Positions 7,316-15,518 of a DNA stretch of 64,000 nt are shown in pieces. The stretch is from assembly GCA_937877455.1 (NCBI GenBank), contig CALFIU010000087.1, positions 1 to 64,000 on the forward strand. The letters are read 5' to 3'. The notes under the pieces are model-generated. The model was given only the letters and a program-made list of their open reading frames with translations. It had not been told where the DNA came from and searched no databases. The position numbers and the translations under genes were made by a program. How positions within the stretch are numbered: position 1 is the stretch's first letter; the number at the start of each line of letters is the position of its first letter. Origin of the DNA: an uncultured Bacteroidales bacterium. GTDB lineage: Bacteria; Bacteroidota; Bacteroidia; Bacteroidales; UBA3824.

Positions 7316-8731
7316 ATGTTTAAGAAAAAACGCAGTATAATAGGAGAAGTAATATTTAGGGTGTTGCGGAGTTATCTACGCATAATGCACAATGTTTTTT
7401 ATTATAAAAACATTTACGTAATAGGGCGTGAGAATATACCTCAAAAGGGAACACCGCTACTTATAGCCAGCAATCATCAGAATGCACTAAACGATGCCCT
7501 TGGTGTGGAGTTTGCTTTTAAGGATAGAGTGGTGAGTATTTTTGCGCGAGCCGATGCGTTTAACAAGCCAGTAGTTGGAAAGTTTTTGCGCAGTATTTAT
7601 CTTTTGCCAGCATATAGAATACGTTTTGATGGTATGGATGCACTAAAAAACAATTATGAGATTTTTTCAGAGGCAGGAGAGCGTATTCTTAGCGGGAATT
7701 CGGTGCTTATTTTTCCCGAAGCAGGAAATCAAGATAAGCGTTGGCTTGGGGAGTTTTCGCTTGGCTATTTGCGTATGGCATTTGAAACAGCAGAAAAAGA
7801 TGGTTTTAAAACAGATATTCAGATACTTCCTATTTGTAACCATTATAGCAATTATTTTAAGTTTAGAGAGGATATGATGATAAAGTGTGGTAAGCCTATA
7901 TCATTAGCTCCGTATTACGAACTTTATAAAACCAAACCAAGAACAGCGCAACGCAATGTTAATGCGTTGGTAAGACAATCTATTTCTGATTTGATGCTCA
8001 ACATTGAGGATCTCGACCATTATTATGAGATAGATTATCTACGTGATTCTTATGGAAAGAAATATTGTAGCGATTGTGGAGGAGATTTTACATACTTGCC
8101 CGACAAATTAGAAAGCGACAAAGCACTTTACAAAGAGCTTGAAGCCGCCAAGTTGCAATATCCTGAGCAGGTAGATCGATTGTATAACGACACTTCAACA
8201 CTTATAAAAAATATAAGACGTTTTAAAATAACGGACGAGAACTTTGATATACCATTTAAACCAATAAGTTTTGCTATAAGATTGGTATGTTTGGTGGCAT
8301 TGTTCCCGTTGTTTGTGGCAGCATCAATACCCAACATACTAATATTTTTGTCGCCATATCCACTTGCCAAAAAATTTAAGGCACAACAAGGACATATGGC
8401 AATGTTTGTCGGCGGAATTCGTTTTGCGGTGGGAGCTTTGGTGGCGTTTCCGTTGATTTATCTTCTTACATTTTTGATAGAAGGATTTAATATTTCGTGG
8501 AAATTTGCCGCTATACATGTTGCACTTTTACCGTTTTTGGGATTATTTGCTTGGAATTATCGCAAATTTTTTATTAATTTGAAACGTGAATGGCGGTTTA
8601 AAATAAGAAGCAATCGCAGCCGCAATTTAAAACGAGGGGCAGGGCTTGCCGAAACAATACAATTAAGAAAAGATATTTTTAACAAATTGGACAATATATT
8701 AACGAAAAATACATGGAAAAAAGAGTTGTAA
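7316..8731 (+). CDS. PlsC-type lysophospholipid acyltransferase
   Basis: A 471-residue protein. The N-terminal 250 residues form an LPLAT domain: ASNHQNALND carries the catalytic His and Asp with the H-x5-D spacing I recall for the Gat1p-like subgroup (HX4D elsewhere), and VLIFPEAGNQ is the substrate-phosphate motif. The C-terminal third has three to four hydrophobic helices. It probably transfers an acyl chain to a glycerol-phosphate-like acceptor at the inner membrane. The Cys pair CSDC near residue 246 is unusual. It is middle gene of a three-gene operon and overlaps the following ketoacyl synthase by 19 nt, which suggests translational coupling. Confidence 0.8.
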   Translation: MFKKKRSIIGEVIFRVLRSYLRIMHNVFYYKNIYVIGRENIPQKGTPLLIASNHQNALNDALGVEFAFKDRVVSIFARADAFNKPVVGKFLRSIYLLPAYRIRFDGMDALKNNYEIFSEAGERILSGNSVLIFPEAGNQDKRWLGEFSLGYLRMAFETAEKDGFKTDIQILPICNHYSNYFKFREDMMIKCGKPISLAPYYELYKTKPRTAQRNVNALVRQSISDLMLNIEDLDHYYEIDYLRDSYGKKYCSDCGGDFTYLPDKLESDKALYKELEAAKLQYPEQVDRLYNDTSTLIKNIRRFKITDENFDIPFKPISFAIRLVCLVALFPLFVAASIPNILIFLSPYPLAKKFKAQQGHMAMFVGGIRFAVGALVAFPLIYLLTFLIEGFNISWKFAAIHVALLPFLGLFAWNYRKFFINLKREWRFKIRSNRSRNLKRGAGLAETIQLRKDIFNKLDNILTKNTWKKEL

Positions 8732-9933
8732 TTACCGGAATGGGAATTTATTCCTGTTTGGGAAAAAATCTTGACGAAGTAAAACAATCTCTTTATGATG
8801 GAAAATCGGGTATAGTACTCGACCAAGTGCGTAAAGAGATGGGATTTCGTTCGGGTTTGACATCAAAGCTTGATGTACCCGATTTAAAGGGTCAACTTTC
8901 GCGTGGACAGCGTGTTTTTATGCCAGAACAGGCAAAATATGCTTATGTTGCCACTGTTGAGGCTTTGAAAAATGCAGGCATAGACCAAGATTATCTCGAT
9001 AAAAATGATGTTGGTTTACTTTATGGAAATGATTCCAGTGCAGAGCCAGTTTACAAAAGTGTGGACACTATGTTCAAAAAAAAGAATACCACTTTAATTG
9101 GTTCTGGTGGCATTTTTCAGTCTATGAACTCCACGGTAACCATGAACCTCGGTTGCATATTCCATTTGCGCGGCATTAATCTTACAATATCAGGAGCATG
9201 TGCCAGTGGTAGCCATGCCATAGGTCTTGGTGCGTTGCTTATTCGTAATGGTCTTGAACAGATGGTTGTTTGTGGTGGTGCACAAGAAGTTAATCCTTAT
9301 GCGGTTGGCAGTTTTGATGGTATAAGTGCGTTTTCAACGCGTGAAGATGCACCTGAAAAGGCTTCGCGTCCATTTGATCGCGATAGAGATGGATTGGTTC
9401 CTGGCGGTGGTGCAGCAACGGTTATTATAGAAGACTATGAACATGCTGTAAAACGTGGTGCCAACATTATTGCCGAAATACTTGGTTGGGGATTTTCGTC
9501 AAATGGTGATCATATTTCGTCGCCTAATGTTGCAGGTCCAGCCAAATCGTTAGAAAATGCAGTAAGATTAAGCGGTGTTGACATTAAAACTATTGGTTAT
9601 GTTAATGCTCACGCTACATCTACTCACATTGGCGATACCAACGAAGCAAAGGCTATTGATCAAATTTTTGGTAGCCATAAACCTTATGTTACATCTACAA
9701 AGTCGCAGACGGGCCACGAAATGTGGATGGCAGGTGCAAGCGAAGTGATTTATTCGACGCTTATGATGAAAAACGATTTTGTGGCTGCTAACCTAAATTT
9801 TGAAAATCCAGATGAAGATTCTGCAAAACTAAACATACCAGGACAGAGAGTTTCTGCTCATTTTGATACTTTCTTGTCTAATTCGTTTGGTTTTGGTGGC
9901 ACAAATTCCACGTTGATTGTTAGGAATTTGTAA
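8713..9933 (+). CDS. Beta-ketoacyl-ACP synthase (FabF/FabB type)
   Basis: A 406-residue condensing enzyme with the full Cys-His-His triad: SGACASGSHAIG (active-site Cys), NAHATSTHIGD (first His) and TKSQTGHEMWMAGA (second His). It ends in the typical NSFGFGGTNS. Such enzymes extend an acyl-ACP with malonyl-ACP. The ATG at 8713 lies inside the end of the acyltransferase gene. Linked to a CrtI-like oxidoreductase and an acyltransferase and not to other fab genes, it more likely makes a special lipid or polyene chain than housekeeping fatty acids (inference). A terminator follows at 9963-9993. Confidence 0.88.
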   Translation: MEKRVVITGMGIYSCLGKNLDEVKQSLYDGKSGIVLDQVRKEMGFRSGLTSKLDVPDLKGQLSRGQRVFMPEQAKYAYVATVEALKNAGIDQDYLDKNDVGLLYGNDSSAEPVYKSVDTMFKKKNTTLIGSGGIFQSMNSTVTMNLGCIFHLRGINLTISGACASGSHAIGLGALLIRNGLEQMVVCGGAQEVNPYAVGSFDGISAFSTREDAPEKASRPFDRDRDGLVPGGGAATVIIEDYEHAVKRGANIIAEILGWGFSSNGDHISSPNVAGPAKSLENAVRLSGVDIKTIGYVNAHATSTHIGDTNEAKAIDQIFGSHKPYVTSTKSQTGHEMWMAGASEVIYSTLMMKNDFVAANLNFENPDEDSAKLNIPGQRVSAHFDTFLSNSFGFGGTNSTLIVRNL

Positions 9934-9962
9934 TAACATTTTCATAATTTTTGTTTTTGTTA

Positions 9963-9993
9963 CCGCTCCGCAATTTTAAGGCGGGGCGTTTTT
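9963..9993 (+). terminator. Intrinsic terminator after the KAS operon
   Basis: CGCTCCGC pairs with GCGGGGCG (one G-U) around a short A/T loop, followed by TTTTT. Confidence 0.8.
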
Positions 9994-10028
9994 GTTTTGA
10001 ACAAAAGAAAATTTGTGTTATTGTAATT

Positions 10029-10520
10029 ATGGAAATTAACATAATAGTTGCAGCCGACGAGCAGAATGCTATCGGCAAAGATAATGGTTTGTTGTGCAGG
10101 TTGCAGAAAGACTTGAAAAACTTTAAGGAACTTACGACGGGTCATCCTGTGGTGATGGGTCGCAAGACATTTGAGTCGTTGCCCAAGGGGGCGTTACCAA
10201 ATCGTACCAACATTGTTATGAGTAAAAGCGAAACGCGTTTCCCTGGGTGTTATACATGTACAAGTGCGCAAGAAGTGCTTGAACTTACCCAAAAACACGA
10301 AAAGATATTTGTTATTGGAGGTGGGGCTATTTATGAAGAGTTTTTTCCAATAGCCCACAAAATTTATCTTACTCGTATTCGTCATACGTTTGAAGACGCG
10401 GATGTATTTTTCCCAGAGATTGATGTTGATAAATGGAGAATACTTTCGGTTTCAGACGAATACCAAGCCGATGAGAAAAATGAGTATCCGTTTTTCTTTT
10501 CGGTTTACGAGCGTATTTAA
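10029..10520 (+). CDS. folA: Dihydrofolate reductase
   Basis: A 163-residue enzyme reducing dihydrofolate to tetrahydrofolate with NADPH. Seen: N-terminal INIIVAADEQNAIGKDN, the segment with the catalytic acid (KDLKNFKELTTGH), VMGRKTFESLPKGALPNR and the NADPH-binding FVIGGGAIYEEF. The Pro-Trp pair of the Met20 loop in many DHFRs is Leu-Cys here (LLCRLQKD), a variant I recall from other Bacteroidota. The frame extends upstream to 9951, but that part overlaps the preceding terminator, so the ATG at 10029 is preferred. It is convergent with the next gene with only 3 bp between stop codons. Confidence 0.93.
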   Translation: MEINIIVAADEQNAIGKDNGLLCRLQKDLKNFKELTTGHPVVMGRKTFESLPKGALPNRTNIVMSKSETRFPGCYTCTSAQEVLELTQKHEKIFVIGGGAIYEEFFPIAHKIYLTRIRHTFEDADVFFPEIDVDKWRILSVSDEYQADEKNEYPFFFSVYERI

Positions 10521-10523
10521 TTG

Positions 10524-11159
10524 TTATTGTTTGAAATTGCTTTTGACCAAAATTTTGGGTGTGTGCCAACGTCCGAGATACTCATTTGGGTCGATGATGT
10601 TGCCGTTGTAGTCGAGATAATCGCCAGCGGCATTTTTCTTTATTTTAAAACATTGTCCAGATATTACTGCTTGTTTAACAATATTTGTTAATTCTTGGAA
10701 AGATGCTTTTGGATATTTTTGACCAATTTTTGCGCCACATTCGTTGTTAAGCAAATCCATTTCGCAACTAATGCTGTCGGGAAGAGAGCCGTCTTCGAGT
10801 TTATTTTTTTCGTAGAAAATTTTGTTTGAATCTTCGTGAGCTTTTCCTAATGTAAGAGCTTTGCGTCGTCCTATTTTTTGTGTTGTAAGAGCCATCCAAA
10901 GAGTGTGTCTAAAAGCGTCAACCATTCCACCGTTGCCATCTCCATCAAAATCTTTGTCGTTGAGACGTTCAATTGCTTCGTTGGCGGCCAATTGTGAGAG
11001 TTTATAGGTGCGTAATGCGGCTATTGGATGCCTTCTTGTCCATTGTTTTTCTGGTTTTTCGAGTTCCTTATATTTTCTTATAGCGTTTTGTGCTGTTGCA
11101 AAAATGTTCATCTCTATCAAAATAAGAGTTAATAAAATAATTTTAATCTTCGTCTTCAT
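10524..11159 (-). CDS. Secreted DUF6973-like protein
   Basis: A 211-residue protein with a signal peptide ending near ATAQ (about residue 23). The mature domain has the conserved blocks NGGMVDAFRHTLWMA, LGKAHE and SCEMDLLNNECG, which I associate with DUF6973, an uncharacterised family in Bacteroidota. The His-, Glu- and Asp-containing blocks could form a metal-binding or catalytic site, but this is inference. The ATG at 11159 lies inside the end of rsmI (17-nt overlap), so the two genes are probably co-transcribed and coupled. No link in function to rsmI is evident. Confidence 0.65.
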   Translation of the reverse strand: MKTKIKIILLTLILIEMNIFATAQNAIRKYKELEKPEKQWTRRHPIAALRTYKLSQLAANEAIERLNDKDFDGDGNGGMVDAFRHTLWMALTTQKIGRRKALTLGKAHEDSNKIFYEKNKLEDGSLPDSISCEMDLLNNECGAKIGQKYPKASFQELTNIVKQAVISGQCFKIKKNAAGDYLDYNGNIIDPNEYLGRWHTPKILVKSNFKQ

Positions 11160-11841
11160 TGTTTTTTTGTCCAGATGGTTTGTCTGTTATAACAACAAAT
11201 TCGCCTTTAGGAGGTTTTTGTTTGAAAATTTCTATTAATTCTTTGGCTGTTCCACGCAATGTTTCTTCGTGTATTTTTGAAATTTCTCTTGAAACGCTTA
11301 TCATTCTTTCGGAGCCAAAAACATCGTTGATTTCTTGTAGAAGTTTAACGATGCGATATGGAGATTCGTAAAAAATTATGGCTAAATCCATTGCGGCGTA
11401 GGCTGCGAGTTTTTTTTGTCTTCCTTTTTTTTGTGGCAAAAAACCAGCAAATACAAAACTTTCGCATCCAAAGCCAGAGTTTACTAATGCGGGAACAAAA
11501 GCCGTTGGACCGGGTAAACATTCTACTTGAACACCTATTCGCACACATTCGCGAACGAGCATAAATCCGGGGTCGGAGATTGCAGGAGTGCCAGCATCGG
11601 AGATAAGTGCTATGTTTTGCCCTGCAAGTATTTTGTTGGCGTAGTAATTTGTGTTTTCGTGTTCGTTGAATTTGTGGTGGCTTGCAGTTGGTGTTGCGAT
11701 GTCGAATTTTTTTAATAGTATGGCACTTGTACGGGTGTCTTCGCAAAGTATCAAATCCGCCTCTTTGAGAGTTTTTAAAGCGCGGAGTGTGATGTCTTCC
11801 ATGTTGCCTATTGGGGTTGGTACTATGTAAAGTTTTGCCAT
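11143..11841 (-). CDS. rsmI: 16S rRNA (cytidine(1402)-2'-O)-methyltransferase
   Basis: A 232-residue protein of the tetrapyrrole-methylase fold that 2'-O-methylates C1402 of 16S rRNA using SAM. Visible family blocks: N-terminal LYIVPTPIGNMEDITLRAL, EDTRTSAILLKKF, LISDAGTPAISDPG (SAM site) and VECLPGPTAF. FYESPYRIVKLL and the VSREISKIHEE block follow. The C-terminus (KPPKGEFVVIT) is complete. It starts 3 bp after the stop of the M28 peptidase gene on the same strand, and its own end overlaps the DUF6973-like gene, giving a three-gene minus-strand unit. Confidence 0.95.
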   Translation of the reverse strand: MAKLYIVPTPIGNMEDITLRALKTLKEADLILCEDTRTSAILLKKFDIATPTASHHKFNEHENTNYYANKILAGQNIALISDAGTPAISDPGFMLVRECVRIGVQVECLPGPTAFVPALVNSGFGCESFVFAGFLPQKKGRQKKLAAYAAMDLAIIFYESPYRIVKLLQEINDVFGSERMISVSREISKIHEETLRGTAKELIEIFKQKPPKGEFVVITDKPSGQKNNEDED

Positions 11842-11844
11842 TTT

Positions 11845-13101
11845 TTACCTATATATTTTTATAAATTCTGTTATTAGTTTAAAAATGTTGTCGTAAACTG
11901 GCATTGGCAGATTTTCTGCTTTGTCGTTTATATTGTGATATTCTTTGTATTGTCCCATTGTGTAGAAAAATAGACATGGTATGTTTTTTTTATAAAAAAA
12001 GTAGTGGTCGCTATTGGCAGCAGCTCCGCGTTTGTCTATTTTTTTTAGTAGTTGGTACTCTTGGTTTATTTTTACAAATAATTGATATTCTTTGTTGTAT
12101 ATGCTACCGTTAACAGCCATTATGCCATCGTCGCCACTGCCAAGCATGTCGAGGTTGAGCAAAAATTTTGTTTTGTTGAGGGGTATTATTGGGTGTCTTA
12201 CGTAATATTCCGAACCTACAAGTCCAACTTCTTCTCCGCTAAAATTAATAAAAACAATTGAATAGTAGGGTTTTATGTTTTGTTGGCTAAAGTGTCTAAT
12301 GAGGTCTAACAGCATTGCTGTGCCGCTGCCATTGTCGTGAGCTCCGGGGAAATATGTGTTTTTCCCAAGTGTGCCAATATGGTCGTAATGTGCCGATATT
12401 ATTATAAAAGTGTCGGGTATTTGACCTTCTATTTTGGTTATTATGTTTTGCGATTGGTAACTTTGTTTTAATTCTGCGTCGAGTTTTATGTTAATTTTGT
12501 TTTTCTTAGATAATTTGTTGGCTATTTTTACGGTAGTATAGTTGTCTTGCTTTGATGCTATGCCTTGAAAAGTGATTTTTGGGGTTGTAATAATTTCTAA
12601 TTTAGAGTAGTTGCGATTGTGGTTGTTTATTTTGGGTATGTATTTGTTTTTTATTTCTGTTGATGCGTTTAATGTGTCGAATATTATAGAGTATGAACTA
12701 TCTTTTTTAGAAAGTATTTTGTTAATTTTTTTTATGCTGTTTTTTTTGTTTGGGTTAAAATTGATGGTTTTTCTTTGTCCGTAAAAACTTTTTGATGTTG
12801 GGCTTACCAAAAAATCTTTTCCTGCTTCAAGTGTATGTTTTTTTATTGCTATTTCTGCGTTACCTTCAAAACAATTGACTGTTATTGGAAAATATTGTAA
12901 TTGTGGGTTAAACTCTAATGCTTTTATTTTTTGAGTGATGTATTCTGCGGCTTTTTTGTCGCCTTTTAGAGAATATGCACGTCCATAAAATTGCGGAGAG
13001 CAAAGGTCTTGGAGTATTGCACGTGCATAACCTTGGTCTTGTCCAAAAGCTTGGTTTAATAAAAATATTAAAAATATTATTGATAGTAAAAATTTTCTCA
13101 T
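11845..13101 (-). CDS. M28 family metallopeptidase
   Basis: A 418-residue secreted zinc aminopeptidase-like protein with a signal peptide ending at AFGQ (about residue 20). A protease-associated-like insert may lie in residues 80-210. The M28 catalytic domain follows with the di-zinc ligands visible in order: IISAHYDHIG (His), GAHDNGSG (bridging Asp), SGEEVGL (catalytic Glu and metal Glu), LNLDMLG (Asp) and EYHNINDKAE (His). It probably hydrolyses N-terminal residues of peptides in the periplasm or outside the cell. It starts 58 bp after the PepSY-like gene, with a hairpin between them. Confidence 0.9.
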   Translation of the reverse strand: MRKFLLSIIFLIFLLNQAFGQDQGYARAILQDLCSPQFYGRAYSLKGDKKAAEYITQKIKALEFNPQLQYFPITVNCFEGNAEIAIKKHTLEAGKDFLVSPTSKSFYGQRKTINFNPNKKNSIKKINKILSKKDSSYSIIFDTLNASTEIKNKYIPKINNHNRNYSKLEIITTPKITFQGIASKQDNYTTVKIANKLSKKNKINIKLDAELKQSYQSQNIITKIEGQIPDTFIIISAHYDHIGTLGKNTYFPGAHDNGSGTAMLLDLIRHFSQQNIKPYYSIVFINFSGEEVGLVGSEYYVRHPIIPLNKTKFLLNLDMLGSGDDGIMAVNGSIYNKEYQLFVKINQEYQLLKKIDKRGAAANSDHYFFYKKNIPCLFFYTMGQYKEYHNINDKAENLPMPVYDNIFKLITEFIKIYR

Positions 13102-13116
13102 TTTTTTTACTAACGT

Positions 13117-13144
13117 GGCGACCTTGTAATAAAAATAGGTCGCC
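13117..13144. other. Hairpin between PepSY-like and M28 genes
   Basis: GGCGACCT (13117-13124) and AGGTCGCC (13137-13144) form a perfect 8-bp stem. A T run follows only on the plus strand (13147-13151), although both flanking genes are on the minus strand. It could stop antisense transcription or act as an mRNA processing or stability element. Confidence 0.55.
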
Positions 13145-13159
13145 CGTTTTTGTTATGTT

Positions 13160-13603
13160 CTATTTGTTGGTAGAGGTTTTTTCTACCATAACTCCATTGC
13201 TATCGTATTTAAAATAATAATTGTTGCCTTGTTTTTGACCAATCATAAAAGTATATTTTTGACCGTTGGCGAGGGTAGCTTCTTTTGCTGCTTGAAGAGG
13301 GTATTCGGCGTTGTATTTGGTGGAGTATGCAGATTTTACTGATGATGGTATTGCATTGTCAGATAGTTTTTTAAGTGTCCATACAAGTTTTCCCCCCGAT
13401 GTGTAGCGATGTTGAGTTCCGTTGTAGTCGGCCATGTAGTCGCTACCTTGTTTGTACCATTGGGCTTTTTTGCCTTTAGAATTTGCTTTTAGGTATGTTG
13501 TGCGTATTGTCTTTGGAACGCTACCTTTTTTTACCTTGGTTTGTGCATTTGCAAAAATAGGTAGCATACAGATTATTAGGATTAAAACTAAAATTTTTTT
13601 CAT
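13160..13603 (-). CDS. Small secreted PepSY-like protein
   Basis: A 147-residue protein with a signal peptide ending at FANAQ (about residue 21). The mature part has two similar halves, each with a run such as VPKTIRTTYLKAN or IPSSVKSAYSTKYN, then a Trp/Tyr-containing strand. This recalls the tandem PepSY-like (BLIP-fold) proteins common in Bacteroidota. They are periplasmic and of unknown role. Assignment is by pattern only. It is the first gene of the minus-strand run towards the M28 peptidase and lies divergent from the coiled-coil lipoprotein gene. Confidence 0.55.
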   Translation of the reverse strand: MKKILVLILIICMLPIFANAQTKVKKGSVPKTIRTTYLKANSKGKKAQWYKQGSDYMADYNGTQHRYTSGGKLVWTLKKLSDNAIPSSVKSAYSTKYNAEYPLQAAKEATLANGQKYTFMIGQKQGNNYYFKYDSNGVMVEKTSTNK

Positions 13604-13706
13604 TTTTTGTTGTTTTTATGGTGTGTTTTATTGGACGGCTAAATTATTTTTTTTTGTTTAAACTACAAAAAAAAACTTGCGTTTCAAATCATTGTGAAAA
13701 ATATTG

Positions 13707-13735
13707 TTTGTTTTGTTATTTAATTTTTAATTTTG
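13707..13735 (+). promoter_or_regulatory. sigma-ABfr promoter of the coiled-coil lipoprotein gene
   Basis: TTTG (13707-13710), 17 bp, TAATTTTG (13728-13735), 50 bp before the start codon. Confidence 0.6.
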
Positions 13736-13785
13736 TGGCATTGAAAATAAGGGGCATTTGCTCCGATAATGTAATTTAAATTTTT

Positions 13786-14676
13786 ATGAACATGAAAAAA
13801 CTAATAATTGCTTTGGCAGTGTCGGCGTGTACGGCAGCCACATGCTTTACTTCGTGCAACAACGAAGAATTACAACGTTTGCAGGCTCAAAACGACAGTT
13901 TGCGTAGCGTGGCTACCACTGGCGGCGTAAAAATAGACGAATACTTTGCCGCTTTTAATGCTATTCAAGAAAATCTTGCTCAGATTAAAGAAAAGGAACA
14001 AATTATCAGCGTAAAAACTGGTACTGGTCAAGAACTTGATCAAACTTCGGCTGAACAAATTAACGATGACATTCTTGCTATTTACGACCTTTTGCTTAAA
14101 AACAAGCAAACAATAAAGGATTTGAATAAAAAATTGCAACAAAATGGTCTTAAAAATAGCGAAATGGCTAAGACTATTAAATTGTTGCAAAAACAAGTAG
14201 AAGATAAAGATAACGAAATTAATAAGCTCAAGGGACAACTCGAAAAACTTAATTTTGACGTTCAGCAACTTAATGAACAAGTTGAAGAACTTAACGCTAA
14301 TCTCGAACAACAACAAGAAGAAAACGAACAAAAAGCTCAACTTATCAGTGAGCAAGACGAAGCTCTTAATACTGTTTATTATGTTTATGGTACCAAAAAA
14401 GAACTTATGAACCACAAGGTTATAAGTAGAGAAGGTGCTTTCAAAGGTTTGAAAATTGGCGATAGTTTCGATAAGGATTATTTTACAAAGGTTGACATGC
14501 GTGCAGTTAACGTTATTCGTCTAAACTCTAAAAAAGAAATCCAAATTCTATCTTCTCATCCATCAGGAAGTTATAAAGTCGTTACTAATGGTAAAACAGT
14601 AGAAAGCATAGAAATTACAGATCCTCAAGCATTTTGGGAACGTAGTAAATTTCTTGTTATTTTGATAAAGGAATAA
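13786..14676 (+). CDS. Coiled-coil lipoprotein
   Basis: A 296-residue protein with a lipoprotein signal (probable lipidated Cys at residue 24, FTSC). Heptad-like coiled coil follows, strongest between about residues 100 and 190 (KLLQKQVEDKDNEINKLKGQ and on), rich in Gln, Glu, Lys and Leu. The C-terminal 100 residues form a small globular domain. This resembles the Cbp1-like lipoproteins often found in Bacteroidota, but I do not recognise a defined family. The start could be residue 1 or 3 (two Met codons). It is a single-gene unit with its own promoter and terminator. Confidence 0.6.
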   Translation: MNMKKLIIALAVSACTAATCFTSCNNEELQRLQAQNDSLRSVATTGGVKIDEYFAAFNAIQENLAQIKEKEQIISVKTGTGQELDQTSAEQINDDILAIYDLLLKNKQTIKDLNKKLQQNGLKNSEMAKTIKLLQKQVEDKDNEINKLKGQLEKLNFDVQQLNEQVEELNANLEQQQEENEQKAQLISEQDEALNTVYYVYGTKKELMNHKVISREGAFKGLKIGDSFDKDYFTKVDMRAVNVIRLNSKKEIQILSSHPSGSYKVVTNGKTVESIEITDPQAFWERSKFLVILIKE

Positions 14677-14693
14677 CTATTGTTTTTTGATAT

Positions 14694-14730
14694 AAAAAAC
14701 GCCAATCGTAATTACGGTTGGCGTTTTTTT
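14694..14730. terminator. Bidirectional terminator between convergent genes
   Basis: AACGCCAATCGT and ACGGTTGGCGTT pair (one G-U) around AATTA, with A and T runs on both sides, serving both the lipoprotein gene and folE. Confidence 0.85.
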
Positions 14731-14752
14731 TATGGTACTATTGTCAATTTTG

Positions 14753-15382
14753 TTAGTCGATTAATCTTAAAAATTCGTTTCTTGTGCGCAAATCTTTCAT
14801 AAATTGACCAGAAAATGCCGATGTTGTTGTAAGGCTATTTTGTTTTTGTACGCCACGCATCATCATACAAAGGTGATGAGCTTCTATTACTACTGCTACT
14901 CCTAACGGTTTTAGGGTAGATTGTATACAGTCGCGAATTTGTATGGTTAGCCTTTCTTGCACTTGTAGTCGCCGAGAGTAGGCATCTACCACGCGGGCTA
15001 TTTTGCTAAGACCCGTTATTTGACCGTTGGGAATGTAAGCCACGTGAGCCTTGCCAAAAAATGGTAGCAGATGATGTTCGCACAACGAGTAAAGTTCAAT
15101 ATCTTTTACAAGAACCATTTGGCGATATTCTTCTTTAAACAATGCGCCTTCAAGTATTTTTTGTGGGTCGGTCTGATAGCCTTGTGTGCAAAATTGTAAC
15201 GCTTTTGCCACACGCATTGGTGTGTCTAAAAGACCGTCGCGCGAGGTATTTTCACCAATGGCGTTAAGCATTTGTTTTAATGCTTTAGCTATGGTTTCGG
15301 TGGTGTTGTCGTCGTAATGTTCCACCTTGTAATATCGCGCACCGTTATCTGGATTGATGCCTTTGTCTAAAAAATCTGCCAT
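14753..15382 (-). CDS. folE: GTP cyclohydrolase I
   Basis: A 209-residue enzyme converting GTP to 7,8-dihydroneopterin triphosphate, the first step of folate synthesis. Zinc ligands and active-site His are visible in SLCEHHLLPFFG (Cys and His) and in EAHHLCMMMRGV (second Cys). The blocks GLLDTPMRVAKAL and LSKIARVVDAYSRRLQVQERLT are diagnostic. The frame extends 35 codons upstream to 15487, but the extension is hydrophobic and unlike FolE, so the ATG at 15382 is chosen. It is divergent from the mqnB-like gene. folA, another folate gene, lies 4 kb away. Confidence 0.95.
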   Translation of the reverse strand: MADFLDKGINPDNGARYYKVEHYDDNTTETIAKALKQMLNAIGENTSRDGLLDTPMRVAKALQFCTQGYQTDPQKILEGALFKEEYRQMVLVKDIELYSLCEHHLLPFFGKAHVAYIPNGQITGLSKIARVVDAYSRRLQVQERLTIQIRDCIQSTLKPLGVAVVIEAHHLCMMMRGVQKQNSLTTTSAFSGQFMKDLRTRNEFLRLID

Positions 15383-15518
15383 TTTAAACTTAAACTTCTT
15401 TTTTGTTGAAAATAAAATAATAATGTTTAATATTATGTTTTTTTCTGGAGCGTTTTCAAGGCTTTTGTTGTATGAAAACGGATACAAAGATAGTTTATAA
15501 TTTTTATTTACGCAAACA

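Noticed and set aside
15383..15487. Upstream extension of folE by 35 codons
   Set aside because: The extension is hydrophobic and unlike FolE; the ATG at 15382 gives the usual N-terminus.
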